A stretch of DNA of 64,000 nt from Chitinophaga oryziterrae (lineage in GTDB: Bacteria; Bacteroidota; Bacteroidia; Chitinophagales; Chitinophagaceae). The stretch spans positions 806,001 through 870,000 of the forward strand of contig NZ_WRXO01000002.1 of the NCBI RefSeq assembly GCF_009758125.1, written 5' to 3'. Position numbers and translations under genes: made by a program. This document shows positions 42,940-54,500 of this stretch, piece after piece (the stretch's first letter is position 1; every line of letters starts with the position of its first letter). The notes beneath the pieces are model-generated. The model made no database searches. It was not told where the DNA came from and worked only from the letters and a program-made list of their open reading frames with translations.

Positions 42940-44250
42940 TTATTTAAAATTTATTTGTCTGATCTGCAGACGATATTGTTGTATAAAGAAGTCGCTCATG
43001 CTCTGAAGATATTCCTGCTGGTTAGTGACCAGGTCATCATAGTATTTCAATCTTTCATCCAGCGGAATGATCCCTTCATTTGCCCGCATGCCGGCATGGA
43101 AATCATTTTTCTGGTATAATGACAGGATGTTTTTTGAGTTTTCAAAGGCATGGAAGGCCGTATTATACTGGATCACCACGCTTTGGTTATTGATAGCTGA
43201 TTGTAATCTTGCGGCTTCGAATTGCTGCTGTTTTAAAGTCAGGTCAACTTTCGCTTTCTGTACCTGGTAATTCCTTGTATTGCCGGAGAACAGGGGGATA
43301 GACAGGCGTAATCCTACATACTCCTGCGGCTGACTGTTACTATTCCCGAATTTCAGGAATTCATCTCCCGAGATTTGTGCATTATACTGATAAATGGCCG
43401 AAAGGGTTGGTGCAAAAGCGGCCTTGCTGGACTTCCATTCATTTTTGGATAACAGCAGTTGTACCTCTGCCAGCTGTACTGCCGGATCATCTGCAAATGT
43501 TGCCGTATCTGCTATTATCACGGCTGTTTTTTCCGCAATCGCGATACTGTCAGGAATGTTTAACAATAACTTCAACCCATTTAATTGTACCCGTTTGTTC
43601 TGGGTCGCCATTTCCAGGTTTTTTGCAGCTTTCTCTTTGTTGATGGTGGCGGTATTTAATGTTATTTCACTTACCTGCCCGTCATTGAATTTGTTTTGTA
43701 CGATTGTATAAATGCCGGTAGCCGTTTTTACATTCTCTGCAGACAGTTTTTCTGCTTCGTTCAGCAATGCAAGTGTATAATATGCATTGGCCAGTTGTTC
43801 ATAGAGGTCTTTTTTAGTGACCTCTATGTTCAGTGCTGCAATTTCATCATTATACTTAGCGGATTTAATGTTGAACCAGTCCTGGGTATTGATCAGGTCC
43901 ATCTGGGCCGCGATATTGCCATTGTAAATGTACTGCCTGCCGAATGTGGCCTCTGTGTAAGTCCCGGCAGGTATGGACGGATTGAATAAATTGGCAGGGA
44001 TAAGGGTAGACTGGATTTTGAGGTTATCAGTAAAAGCGCCATTGGCCGAAATGGTTGGATATAGACTGCCATATGCCTGCTTTACCTGTTTGCCTGTAAT
44101 CAGTTTATTAGCTGCTGCCGTTTGAATCTGGATGTTATGCTTATCTGCATAGTCCCACACCTGTTGTAAGCTGGAAAAGCTCACCTGGGCAGTAGCGGAT
44201 TGCGTGGATAAGCATAGCAGGACTATCAGTCCATAAATCTTGTTTGGCAT
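42940..44250 (-). CDS. TolC-family outer membrane efflux protein
   Basis: 436 residues; signal peptide about 1-22 (ends A-T-A-Q). Two tandem OEP halves with long helices (for example EIAALNIEVTKKDLYEQLAN and KVDLTLKQQQFEAARLQSAI) and the beta-strand pairs that form the barrel (EYVGLRLSIPLFSGNTRNYQ). Gives the outer channel of the tripartite pump; first gene of the operon. The 203-bp gap to zwf holds both divergent promoters. Confidence 0.93.
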   Translation of the reverse strand: MPNKIYGLIVLLCLSTQSATAQVSFSSLQQVWDYADKHNIQIQTAAANKLITGKQVKQAYGSLYPTISANGAFTDNLKIQSTLIPANLFNPSIPAGTYTEATFGRQYIYNGNIAAQMDLINTQDWFNIKSAKYNDEIAALNIEVTKKDLYEQLANAYYTLALLNEAEKLSAENVKTATGIYTIVQNKFNDGQVSEITLNTATINKEKAAKNLEMATQNKRVQLNGLKLLLNIPDSIAIAEKTAVIIADTATFADDPAVQLAEVQLLLSKNEWKSSKAAFAPTLSAIYQYNAQISGDEFLKFGNSNSQPQEYVGLRLSIPLFSGNTRNYQVQKAKVDLTLKQQQFEAARLQSAINNQSVVIQYNTAFHAFENSKNILSLYQKNDFHAGMRANEGIIPLDERLKYYDDLVTNQQEYLQSMSDFFIQQYRLQIRQINFK

Positions 44251-44406
44251 TTTCGATAATTAATGACGCAAATTTCAGCCTGTTAAGGGTAACCGGTCGT
44301 ATGGAAGTAAGCGAAACGGGCATTTAGATGAGTGAAGCGGGCAGGCGTTTTAAAGCCATTGATAATTTATACAACAGAATCATTTATCGGATAGCTGTAT
44401 AATGGT

Positions 44407-44414
44407 TAAATTTG
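44407..44414 (+). promoter_or_regulatory. Candidate zwf promoter, -7 box TAAATTTG
   Basis: Exact TAnnTTTG match 40 bases before zwf; a TTTA (44383-44386) 20 bases upstream is a possible weak -33 element. Confidence 0.45.
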
Positions 44415-44453
44415 TCTAAATTAAAGGCAGAACGGACTAATTACCATTAAATT

Positions 44454-45983
44454 ATGAAACAAGTAAAAGCCTACCCCGCAGCTATCACTATCTTCGGGGC
44501 CAAAGGGGACCTGACGAAACGTAAGCTCATTCCTGCATTGTACAATCTCTTTACAGATCATCATCTCCCGCCAGCATTCAATATCTATTGTGTTGATTTT
44601 CTGGCAGTTGATGAAAATGAGTTCAGGAAAGACATGTTGGCTGGTATCAATGAATTCAGCCGTAGCGGAACCGCCGATGAAGTGACGTGGAATGAGTTTG
44701 CCGAAAGACTATTTTATATACAGGGAGACTTCCTCAAAAAGGAGACTTATACCTCCCTGTGTGAAAAAATAAAGGCCTTCGAAAAGCAAAACGAACAGAA
44801 CAGCTCCCGTATCTTTTACTTCGCTACTGCTCCCCGCTTTATCGAGATTATTTCAGAAGCATTATATAAGCATAACCTTTGCAACCGGGATGGACTGGAT
44901 CGCATCGTGATAGAAAAACCATTCGGTACCGATCTGGATTCTGCCAAAAAACTCAACCGTTTCTTAGCTAAACGTTTCTCGGAAAAACAGATTTACAGGA
45001 TAGATCATTACCTGGGCAAGGAAGCCGTCCAGAATATTATGGCCTTCCGTTTTGCCAACTATGTATTTGAGCCTTTATGGAACAGAAAATACATAGATCA
45101 TATCCAGATCAGTGTAACAGAACAGGTGGGCGTGGGTAAACGCGGTGGTTACTACGATAGCAGCGGCGCTTTACGCGATATGATCCAGAATCACCTCTTA
45201 CAGTTATTATGTATAGTAGGGATGGAATGCCCGAAAGCATATAAATCCGAAGTGATAAGGGATGCCAAAACGAAGGTGATGAAGAGCGTAAAAGCTTACA
45301 CTACCCCACAGGTGTTCAAGAACGTAGTGCGCGGGCAGTATACTGCCGGTAGCATTAACAATATGCCAAGACCCGCATACCGTAAAGAAGAGCAGGTGCA
45401 GTCCGGCTCCAATACAGAAACCTTTGTGGCGGCTAAATTATTTATAGATAATGAGCGCTGGAAAGGGGTACCTTTCTTCATGCGTACCGGCAAATCCCTG
45501 CCTGCACAATCTTCAGTGATCGTGGTACAGTTTAAGGATACGCCTCATAAGATCTTTAAGGACGATATCGTACCTAACCGCCTTATTATCAGTATACAAC
45601 CTGAACTGGAAATCAGTTTACTGTTTGAAAGTAAGGTTCCCGGATTACAGATGAAGCTGAAACCGGTAGAGATGGACTTTACCTATAAAGAATCTTATAC
45701 AGAAACGATCCCTGAAGCATATGAAGCCCTGTTACTGGATGTGCTGCATGGTGATGCTACCCTGTTCATGCGTGCGGATCAGATAGAGGCTGCCTGGAAG
45801 GTGGTAATGCCTATCATAGAAGCATGGGAGAAATACCCTGAAAAGGACCTGCATATGTACAAGGCAGGTAGTTGCGGGCCTACGGCTTCCGGTAATTTGC
45901 TGAAACCTTTTGCAAAAGAATGGTACGAATTACCGTTTAGTAAAACGGAGAAAGCGATTCCAGATCTGAAGAGCGTACAATAA
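44454..45983 (+). CDS. zwf: Glucose-6-phosphate 1-dehydrogenase
   Basis: 509 residues. FGAKGDLTKRKLIPALYNL is the NADP-binding Rossmann start; RIDHYLGKE (182-190) with the catalytic His and phosphate-binding Lys is the family signature. Feeds glucose-6-phosphate into the oxidative pentose phosphate pathway. Unusually it is not followed by pgl or gnd; it ends at its own terminator and so is expressed alone, divergent to the efflux operon. rpiA of the same pathway is in the window but not linked. Confidence 0.97.
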   Translation: MKQVKAYPAAITIFGAKGDLTKRKLIPALYNLFTDHHLPPAFNIYCVDFLAVDENEFRKDMLAGINEFSRSGTADEVTWNEFAERLFYIQGDFLKKETYTSLCEKIKAFEKQNEQNSSRIFYFATAPRFIEIISEALYKHNLCNRDGLDRIVIEKPFGTDLDSAKKLNRFLAKRFSEKQIYRIDHYLGKEAVQNIMAFRFANYVFEPLWNRKYIDHIQISVTEQVGVGKRGGYYDSSGALRDMIQNHLLQLLCIVGMECPKAYKSEVIRDAKTKVMKSVKAYTTPQVFKNVVRGQYTAGSINNMPRPAYRKEEQVQSGSNTETFVAAKLFIDNERWKGVPFFMRTGKSLPAQSSVIVVQFKDTPHKIFKDDIVPNRLIISIQPELEISLLFESKVPGLQMKLKPVEMDFTYKESYTETIPEAYEALLLDVLHGDATLFMRADQIEAAWKVVMPIIEAWEKYPEKDLHMYKAGSCGPTASGNLLKPFAKEWYELPFSKTEKAIPDLKSVQ

Positions 45984-45986
45984 TCA

Positions 45987-46016
45987 GAAAGCCGGTTTAA
46001 ATGACCGGCTTTTTTT
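45987..46016 (+). terminator. zwf terminator
   Basis: AAAGCCGGT / ACCGGCTTT stem with T7, directly behind the zwf stop. Confidence 0.85.
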
Positions 46017-46017
46017 A

Positions 46018-46530
46018 TGGTTAGTCATTTGAATATACTCCCCCAAAAATCAACTCAACACATCAAAGAAAGGATTAATCTGACCCTTGGATTGCTAAAA
46101 TAAGAACAAGTTTAGCGGATATCAGAAGAGTCCCAGCTATTGCTTTATCATAGCCTAATCAGGAGTATAACCCATATATAAGCCATATATAACCCATATA
46201 TGAAGCATATATAAGCCATACTTCTAGAGATATGCTTTATATATAGCTTGATTATCCTTTACAAATATATTATTTAAACTTCAGTTACCTGACTAGCACC
46301 TTTTTCCACCGGTGTTGAATACCATGTGAATTTCTTTAGAGTAGCCAAATCTTAGATTATACTTACTTTTATGCGGGAAGAAATTTCAGAGGATGCTACC
46401 TGAAAACCGGGAAAAAGAGAAGTCCCGCAGAACCCACCAGCGCTACAATTTCCGGTAAGTGGGAATTATTGATCATGTACCGTTTATCCCTTCAGGAAAA
46501 TTCCTGTTATAACAGCTATTATTGCATCAC
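46018..46530. other. Repeat-bearing gap upstream of recD
   Basis: About 510 bases. Contains the 11-bp array 46161-46240 (listed) and, nearer recD, a 26-codon minus-strand frame (46396-46476) with a hydrophobic core that is too short to call. No clear promoter box. Confidence 0.4.
46161..46240. repeat. AT-rich 11-bp tandem units with inverted tail
   Basis: Period-11 units: AGGAGTATAAC (46161), CCATATATAAG (46172), CCATATATAAC (46183), CCATATATGAA (46194), GCATATATAAG (46205), CCATACTTCTA (46216), then an inverted portion (TATGCTTTATATATAGCTT, 46231-46249) that can pair imperfectly with 46202-46222. The period equals that of the array at 5989 although the units differ. Confidence 0.65.
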
Positions 46531-48309
46531 ATGCATACTATAAATGATGTTCATCAGCAATTTGCTGAATATTTCGATATACCGGTGTTAAAGCCTTACG
46601 CCTATCTGCTGTCTAAAAAGATCAGCGAAGGGCATATCTGTCTGCACCTGGATAAACTGACCGAATTACCGCCCTATTGCGGGGATATGGTACCAGGCAG
46701 CGGACCTTTACAGGCCGTTGCTCTTGTTGCCCGTAATGGCAACGATCAGCAGCCTTTTGTACTCTATCAGGACCGCCTCTATCTGCAACGTTATTTCCGC
46801 TACGAAACAACGTTCTTAAAGCGTATCCATCGGTTCCTGGCAACAGAGAAAGAACAGTTAATACAACGGTTAAAAGTACTGGAAACACACCGGGAACTTG
46901 TTACCAGCCTGTTTGCATCAGATGATCCTATAGACGAAAATACACCTGCCGACTGGCAACTGGCAGCAGCCATTACCGGTGTGCTGAATAACTTCACCAT
47001 TATCACAGGAGGGCCCGGTACCGGTAAAACGACCACCGTTGCCAAAATCCTGGCCATTCTGTATAACATAGCGCCTTCGCTGAGAGTAGCACTGGCCGCT
47101 CCTACAGGGAAAGCCGCTGCACGTATGGCGGAAAGTCTGCGCAACACTAAACTGCCCGTAGCGCCTTCTTTAACAGAGAAGCTGCAAAGCCTTAGCCCGA
47201 GTACTATCCACCGCCTGCTGAAATCTAAAAAGGATAGTCCCTATTTCCATCATAACGCGGAGAACCCGCTTAATTATGATGTGGTGATAGTAGATGAATC
47301 TTCGATGATAGATATCGCGCTGTTTGCAAAATTATTAGATGCCATAGGGCCGGATACAAGATTGATTTTATTGGGAGATAAAGACCAGCTGGCATCTGTG
47401 GAAGCAGGTAGTTTGTTCGGGGATCTCTGCCAGGCACAGGAAACGCTGAACCTGTTTTCTGCCGGCAGATTAACACTTATCAATTCGTTCATCACAGATA
47501 AAAGAAAGCATATTCCGGATAGCCATATCAGTGAGGACCATCATCCTTTATTCCAGCACCTGGTAGAATTGCGCCGTAGTCACCGTTTTAAAGGGCATAA
47601 AGGAATAGGTAAATTCAGTAAGGCAATTATCAGGAATGATCAGCCTGCATTAAAAGAATTCCTGCATGCAAATAATGATGAACAGGTAGTGATTGATCCT
47701 TCTTATTCCAAAGAGCTGTTCGAACAGTTTGTATCAGGTTATGAAGCGTTTATCAAGGAGAACAATAAACAGGAAGCCTTGCATAAAATGAATGCCTTAC
47801 GGGTATTGTGTGCGGTGAGAGAAGGGGAGCAGGGATTGTATGCCATCAATAAAATGATTGAAAAATATCTGCATGATAAAAAACTGATTAAGATAAATGC
47901 TGAGTTTTACGAGAACAGGCCCATCATTCTTACCCGTAACTACTATGAACATAATCTGTTCAATGGGGATACCGGTATCATCCGCCCCGATGAGAACGGG
48001 GTACTGATGGCCTGGTTCGAAGATGGTACCGGCGATTTAAGAGCAGTACTCCCTGGTTATTTAACGGAAGCAGAAACCGTATTTGCCATGACCATTCATA
48101 AAAGTCAGGGTTCTGAATTTAATAAAGTACTGGTTGTGCTGCCCGCGATCACCAATGTGGCATTACTGACACGCGAACTGTTGTATACAGCCGTAACCAG
48201 GGCGAGGACGATGGTATACGTACAATCGTCCGAAGAGGTGTTATTACAGGCCGTGGAGCATTCTGTAGAAAGAGCTTCCGGTATCGCTAATCGTTTTGTA
48301 GAAGACTGA
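46531..48309 (+). CDS. recD: Exodeoxyribonuclease V alpha subunit, RecD
   Basis: A TTG at 46522 opens the frame but ATG 46531 (MHTINDVHQQFAEYF) is the better start; 592 residues. Walker A GGPGTGKTTT at 160-169, DEAD-like motif II VIVDESSMID, ILLGDKDQLASVEAGS (motif III), and C-terminal UvrD-like motifs TIHKSQGSEF and YTAVTRA. The 5'-to-3' helicase motor of RecBCD. First gene of recD-recC-recB, spaced 10 and 9 bases, an order different from the recC-ptrA-recB-recD of E. coli. Confidence 0.95.
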   Translation: MHTINDVHQQFAEYFDIPVLKPYAYLLSKKISEGHICLHLDKLTELPPYCGDMVPGSGPLQAVALVARNGNDQQPFVLYQDRLYLQRYFRYETTFLKRIHRFLATEKEQLIQRLKVLETHRELVTSLFASDDPIDENTPADWQLAAAITGVLNNFTIITGGPGTGKTTTVAKILAILYNIAPSLRVALAAPTGKAAARMAESLRNTKLPVAPSLTEKLQSLSPSTIHRLLKSKKDSPYFHHNAENPLNYDVVIVDESSMIDIALFAKLLDAIGPDTRLILLGDKDQLASVEAGSLFGDLCQAQETLNLFSAGRLTLINSFITDKRKHIPDSHISEDHHPLFQHLVELRRSHRFKGHKGIGKFSKAIIRNDQPALKEFLHANNDEQVVIDPSYSKELFEQFVSGYEAFIKENNKQEALHKMNALRVLCAVREGEQGLYAINKMIEKYLHDKKLIKINAEFYENRPIILTRNYYEHNLFNGDTGIIRPDENGVLMAWFEDGTGDLRAVLPGYLTEAETVFAMTIHKSQGSEFNKVLVVLPAITNVALLTRELLYTAVTRARTMVYVQSSEEVLLQAVEHSVERASGIANRFVED

Positions 48310-48319
48310 TATATCCATT

Positions 48320-51300
48320 ATGGCATTATTTTTAAAGGTTTCGAATTCACTGGAAAGTTTGTCGCAGGGCTTATCATTAAGCCTGCACGAATCGCAGAAC
48401 AGCGTATTCGAACCGCACCTGATAGTGACACAAACAGAAGGGATGAACAACTGGCTGAAGCTACAGATAGCTTCACACCTGGGCATTGCCGCCAATTGCC
48501 GTTTCCTCAAACCGAATGATCTCATCCACCAGCTGTATTACCTGCTGGGTGGACGTTATACGGAAATACTCTCTGCACAGAACCTTACCTGGCTGTTGTT
48601 TAAACTGCTGGGAGAAAGTGATTTTACCGGCAGGTTCCCTGACATTGCTGATTACTATCTGAATAATCAATCCGATAAAGACCTGAAGAGAATGGGTCTT
48701 GCAAAAAAGGCAGCGGATTTGTTTGACCAGTACCAGGTATACCGTCCGGAAATGATCCGTGAATGGAATACGAAAACATTAAAAGAAGTAGGCAAAGACG
48801 ACTGGCAGGAATACCTGTGGATAAAAGCTAAAATTGTTTCTGATAATAGTCTGCCTGATAAAACAATTATTGGTCAGCATATCCTGGAAGCACTAAAAAA
48901 TCCTGATCAGCGGGATGCTTTATCCGACAGGATCAAAGCTATTCATCTCTTCGGTATATCCATCATCACTGCTTATCACGTAAAGATCCTCTACGATCTT
49001 TCAGATTATGTGGACGTTTATTTTCATATCATCAATCCTTCTCCTGCTACTTTCTGGTTCGAGGACAGGAGTGAAAAACAAATGGCCCGCTGGAGACAAA
49101 AAGGCAAAGACATTGAGGCACAGGTAACGGGTAATCCACTGGTAGCAGGTTGGGGAAGAGTAGTACAGGATACTTTCGGCCTGTTCTTCAAACACGACGA
49201 ATTTATCAATGCCTATGATGATAGTGAACTGGTACCTCCTGAAGCAGATACCCTGTTGCACAAGATCCAGAACGATGTATTTAACAGCGCTACCACTAAC
49301 CGTAACAAGATCAGTGCAGCCGACCTCAGCGATGGTTCCGTTACTATCAATGCCTGTTATACCGTAGCCAGGGAAGTAGAAGTATTATACAACTACCTCG
49401 TATACCTGATCGATAAAAAGAAAGAACATCTTTCTCCGCGCGATATAGTGGTAATGGTAAGTGATATTGATGCTTATGCGCCTTACATCAAAGCGGTATT
49501 TAATAACGCTCCTTATAAATTCCGTTATACCATAGCAGATGAAAGTTATGCAGACAGTGATAACCTGTTCAATGCACTGCATGCTGTCCTGCATATGAAT
49601 GAAGATAATTTCAAGGCAGAAGAGGTATTACAACTACTTGACTTTTCATATATCCGGGAACGTTTTAGCATCAATGATGTTCCGCTGATACGCAGCGTTG
49701 TAGATGCTGCCAATATCCGCTTTGGTATGGAAGGAAATAAAGAAGATGAAACCTTCCTGGTAAGCTGGAAATATGGTATCAAACGCATCATGTACGGTAT
49801 CTGTATGAGTGGGGGAGAAGAGTATGGAGAGGGGGCAGACAGCTTCTTTCCGCTGGATATTCTGGAAGGCAGTGCTGGTCAGGAAGTGATACGTTTCTGT
49901 CACTTTGTGCAGATGCTGATGCAGGTGGTGGAAGAACAAAAGCGGGAACGCTCCATCGCAGAGTGGGTGACTTACATCGAAGGCGTACTGCACAACATGG
50001 TATACGAGCCGGAAGAAGATACGGACGAAGATTATAATATACTGATGCAGCAGTTGTCTGATTACAACCTGCTGAATGAATATATGAGCGATACCGTTGG
50101 CTTTGATGTATTCGGGCATAGCTTCCTGGATACGCTGACAGGAAATACACGTTCCGGCTTATTTGTAAATGGAGGCATCACTTTTTGCTCTCTTATCCCC
50201 ATGCGTAGTATTCCGTTTAAGGTGGTAGCTATGCTGGGACTGAACTATGATAAATTCCCGCGCAGGGAACATCCCACAGGGTTCAACCTGATGGAAAGGG
50301 ATAAACAAAGAGGGGACAGGAATGTAAAAGAGAATGATAAACACCTTTTCCTGGAAACGATTCTGTCTGCCAGGGAATACCTGTACATCAGTTATGTAGG
50401 TCAGAGTGCCAGGGATAATACCGGTATACCGCCATCCGCACTGGTAGATGAACTGATAGATTATATAGAGTCCGGTACGGATGATCCTGAAAGTGTGCGA
50501 CAGAAGTTAGTGACGTTACATCCTTTGCAGGGATTCAGTATGAAATACAGTAAGGGTAATGCACACCTTTATAACTACCTGAATACCTCCATCGCCGAAG
50601 GAAAGAAGGTAACGCAGAAAGGAAAAGTAATTGAGCCTTTTGGATTTGAAGAAATAGTACTGGACGATCTGCCCCGTTTTTTCAGAAATCCTTTTAAAAC
50701 ATATTACAACAAGGTGCTGGGGATTTATTACAATGATGCCCAGGTATTATTAAGGGATACCGAAATATTCGACCTTGACAACCTGCAGCAATGGGCGTTG
50801 AAAAACCGCCTGCTGCCCATGAACCCCGAAGATATCAGGGATTTGAAAACAAAGCTGCTTAAAACCGGCAATCTGCCCCTGAAAAATATGGCAGACGTGT
50901 CACTGACCTTGGTAGAAGAAGTGATAGAACCTGTGCGGGACCTTTACGAAAGTGCCGTACAAGGTGCGGAAGAACAGATCGTTCCCATAGAGCTGACAAT
51001 AGACGGGAGCGTGATAAAGGGAGTGATCAGTTCCGTGTTTAATGATAAGCTCGTACAGGTTTCCTGGTCAAAATCAGAGACAAAATACCTGATAGAGGCG
51101 TATATTCGTTATCTGGCAGGCGTAGCCGCCGGGGTTGTGAAAGGAATGTTCTTTATCTCCGCAAGCAAAAAGGAAGCTGTTTTTGAAGCAAAGGCACTGA
51201 CACAGGCCACTGCAACAGAACGGCTCACACAGATCGTTAAAACATATAAAGCCGGTATGGAAAGGATCGCACCTTTTTACCCCGACTTTGATATCGTTCC

Positions 51301-51499
51301 GGCTAAAGTGGCAGAGCTGGATTTTGAGAAGTTTACCAAAACAGTGGAAGATAAGCTTAAGGCAAAACCAGACCCATACATCACGCTGGAATATAAAAAC
51401 GGGTTCTTCGCCCATGAATCCGTGCTGGATGCATACAAGGCCATTTGTGAATTAGTGATAGTGCCGCTGGAAGAATTACTGTCAGGTTATTATGATTAA
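48320..51499 (+). CDS. recC: Exodeoxyribonuclease V gamma subunit, RecC
   Basis: 1059 residues, near the family length. N-terminal LHESQNSVFEPHLIVTQTEGMNNWLKLQIA is the RecC start; LFGISIITAYHVKILYDLS and FCSLIPMRSIPFKVVAMLGL are conserved later blocks, and DDLPRFFRNPFKTYYNKVLG is typical of the C-terminal part. RecC lacks catalytic motifs and scans for Chi. The Chi sequence of this organism is unknown. Confidence 0.93.
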   Translation: MALFLKVSNSLESLSQGLSLSLHESQNSVFEPHLIVTQTEGMNNWLKLQIASHLGIAANCRFLKPNDLIHQLYYLLGGRYTEILSAQNLTWLLFKLLGESDFTGRFPDIADYYLNNQSDKDLKRMGLAKKAADLFDQYQVYRPEMIREWNTKTLKEVGKDDWQEYLWIKAKIVSDNSLPDKTIIGQHILEALKNPDQRDALSDRIKAIHLFGISIITAYHVKILYDLSDYVDVYFHIINPSPATFWFEDRSEKQMARWRQKGKDIEAQVTGNPLVAGWGRVVQDTFGLFFKHDEFINAYDDSELVPPEADTLLHKIQNDVFNSATTNRNKISAADLSDGSVTINACYTVAREVEVLYNYLVYLIDKKKEHLSPRDIVVMVSDIDAYAPYIKAVFNNAPYKFRYTIADESYADSDNLFNALHAVLHMNEDNFKAEEVLQLLDFSYIRERFSINDVPLIRSVVDAANIRFGMEGNKEDETFLVSWKYGIKRIMYGICMSGGEEYGEGADSFFPLDILEGSAGQEVIRFCHFVQMLMQVVEEQKRERSIAEWVTYIEGVLHNMVYEPEEDTDEDYNILMQQLSDYNLLNEYMSDTVGFDVFGHSFLDTLTGNTRSGLFVNGGITFCSLIPMRSIPFKVVAMLGLNYDKFPRREHPTGFNLMERDKQRGDRNVKENDKHLFLETILSAREYLYISYVGQSARDNTGIPPSALVDELIDYIESGTDDPESVRQKLVTLHPLQGFSMKYSKGNAHLYNYLNTSIAEGKKVTQKGKVIEPFGFEEIVLDDLPRFFRNPFKTYYNKVLGIYYNDAQVLLRDTEIFDLDNLQQWALKNRLLPMNPEDIRDLKTKLLKTGNLPLKNMADVSLTLVEEVIEPVRDLYESAVQGAEEQIVPIELTIDGSVIKGVISSVFNDKLVQVSWSKSETKYLIEAYIRYLAGVAAGVVKGMFFISASKKEAVFEAKALTQATATERLTQIVKTYKAGMERIAPFYPDFDIVPAKVAELDFEKFTKTVEDKLKAKPDPYITLEYKNGFFAHESVLDAYKAICELVIVPLEELLSGYYD

Positions 51500-51508
51500 A
51501 AAGAATTA

Positions 51509-54500
51509 ATGACGGAAAAGAATAAATACCGCGAGTTTAATGCTGCTACGGTGGAACTGCAAAGCAGTAACCTCATCGAAGCCAGCGCCGGTACGGGTAA
51601 AACCTATTCCATCGCTATTCTTTTACTACGGCTGATACTGGAAAAAAAGCTGTCTGTAAAGGAAATTCTGATGGTGACTTTTACCAAAGCTGCCGTAGCG
51701 GAATTACAGGAACGTATCCGTCTCTTTATCCGTAATGCGTATAAAGCCAGTGTTGGGAAAGAGATCAGGGATGATAATATTAAAAAACTGGTACAACAGG
51801 CTGTTGATAACAGTGATAAGGCTACCGTACGTCAGCAACTGAAAGATGCGGTATTATTGTTGGATGAAGCTGCTGTATTAACTATTCATAGCTTTTGCCA
51901 GCAGACCCTCAATGAGTTCGCTTTTGAAACCAATCAGCTGTTCGGGGCGGAAATGATCCAGGACATAAAGCCCCTGGTACGGGAAGAAGTTCAGAAGTTC
52001 TGGAGAAAACATGTAACTACCATTCATACAAAGCTGCTGAAGAAACTCTGGGAACAAGGCTTGCGCATGGAGAAGATGAGTGAGGCGCTGGATGTTCACT
52101 TAAGTGGTAAGAAATACCTGGGGTATGATGATAATATCTCCTATACCATGACGGCCACCGAGCAGGCGAAATGGGAACAGGAGCTGGACGCATTGGAACA
52201 GAAGGAAGCGGCAATGAAGGCCGCCATGGTGCGGTATGTAACAGATAATGCCGCTGAAATTACGGCGTATAGCCAGAGGAATAAACACGCACTTACAAAG
52301 GCAGTACCATTATTGGTCACACCTCAGAAATTCATCAATTTCATAGCTGAAAAAAGAGATACGAAATTTGTTGCTGATGTGTATAAAGATCTCCTGGAAA
52401 GATTAGATGAAATAGAACAGGTGGCAGAAGAAAGCAGGAAAGTGACAGAAGTGATTAACCGCCGTCTGCACTGCCTCGCGATAAAAGAAGTATCTGCGGG
52501 GGTGAACGATTTTAAGAAACGTAATAACCTGCTGAGTTACGACGATATGATCGTGAACCTGCACGCTGCATTGGTAAAAAAAGATAATCCCGCATTATCT
52601 GCTGCTTTACAGCATAAATACAAAGCTGTTTTCGTGGATGAGTTCCAGGATACAGACCGCTTACAATACGAGATCTTTGAGAAAGCTTTTGGGGAAAGCA
52701 CGATCCTGTTTTACATCGGCGATCCCAAACAGAGTATTTACGCCTGGCGTAAAGCAGATATCTTCACTTATTTCAAGGCAAGAAAAAAAGTAGAACATGT
52801 ATATAGCATGAATAAGAACTACCGTTCTTCTTCTTCCTTCATCGGCGCTATGAACAGGTTCTTTTTGCCCAGTGAAGGCTTCGATACTTTTCATTTTGGG
52901 GGCGAACAGAATGCCATTGATTATATTCATGTAGAAAGTCCGGAGAGCAATAGCAAAGGATTTCTTTTTAAGGATAATGAGGCAGATGTGCCCATCTCCA
53001 TCTTCCAGTTCTCCAATAACAAAACGCTGAGTAAAGGCATTGCTTTACAGATAGCAGATCTTTTACAAAACAACGCTTACAGTATTGGTGAGAAACCCGG
53101 ACAAAGAAAGGTTTCTCCTGCTGATATTGGTATACTGGTACGTACAGGACAACAGGGCAGGGACGTAAAAGCACAGTTATCCTTATTAGGTATCCCTGCT
53201 GTAACGATTGACGATTCCAAAGTATTACAATCAGAACAGGCCAGACAATTGCTGTACCTCATGGAAGCAATGGCTGCGCCTGACCGCTCTTCTATCAATC
53301 GTGCCATGCTTTCTTCCTTAACAGGATTAAACATGGAATCCATCCTGATACTGGATGATGAAGCTACTCTGCAACTCTTTACCAATTATAAAAACCGCTG
53401 GCAGAAGGACGGGATCTACACTGCACTGATGGACTTTGTTGCGGACTTTGGTATCAGGAATGTTTTATCACAGGCGCATACAGAAAACGGAGAACGCATC
53501 ATCTCTAACTTCTTCCAGCTGATAGAACTGGTACACCAGGTGCAGAGCCGGAAGAACTTCTCCATGGCAGAACTCATTTCCTGGGTAAAACGTGGTATCG
53601 ATGGTATGGCCACGGAAGGAGATGAATACGAGCAACGTGTGGAAAGTGATGAAGAGTCCGTAAAGATCGTGACCATCCATAAAAGCAAAGGACTGGAATA
53701 TAATATCGTAATGGCGCCTTATCTCGACTTCGTCGAGAATACCGCGATAGAATTCATCAGCTTCCGGGATCCCGATACCGGTGATTACCTGGGCGCTGAA
53801 AGAATACGCTTATCGGAAGAACAGATGGTAGTACAGCGGCAACAAACGGAACAGGAGAACCGCCGTTTATTGTACGTGGCTATCACCCGTGCCGTATACA
53901 AATGTTATATCTTCAAAAATACGTCGGGTTATAACAAAGCATCTACGCTCTCTACTTTCTTAGGAGCAATGAATAGCACAGAACCCGGACTGATAAAGAT
54001 AGAAGAGGAACCACCTGTGGCGGCTCCGGAAGGATTTAAAAGAGAGAAGATCCCTGCGATGGTAGCGCCTGCCCCTGTAAACTTTACCTTGTTACAGGCC
54101 AACTGGCGCAAGATGAGTTATACCATGCTGGCAGCAAAACACGATAGGCTGCCTTTAGGGCGTGCTACACAGCAGGAGGATGCCTACGATACCTTTATCT
54201 TCTATACGCTTAAACGCGGGGCTAAAACGGGTAATCTGCTGCATTATATCTTCGAGACTATCAGCTTCTCTGATGATACCCGTTGGGATAAAGTGTTGAA
54301 TGAGGCGATCAGGCGTTTTCTGCCAGGTCAGCAGGAGCAGTATTTACCTATGCTGCGGCAGTTATTACGACATGTATTTAACACCACTATACAGGTGAAC
54401 GGAGATGAATTCCCTTTATCAGCAGTAGCCTGGTATAAGTGTATTGCGGAGTTTGAATTTGATTTCCCTATAGGGTTGTTTTCTCCTGATGTATTGAATA

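Noticed and set aside
46396..46476. 26-codon minus-strand hydrophobic frame before recD
   Set aside because: Too short, no conserved feature, no evidence of expression.
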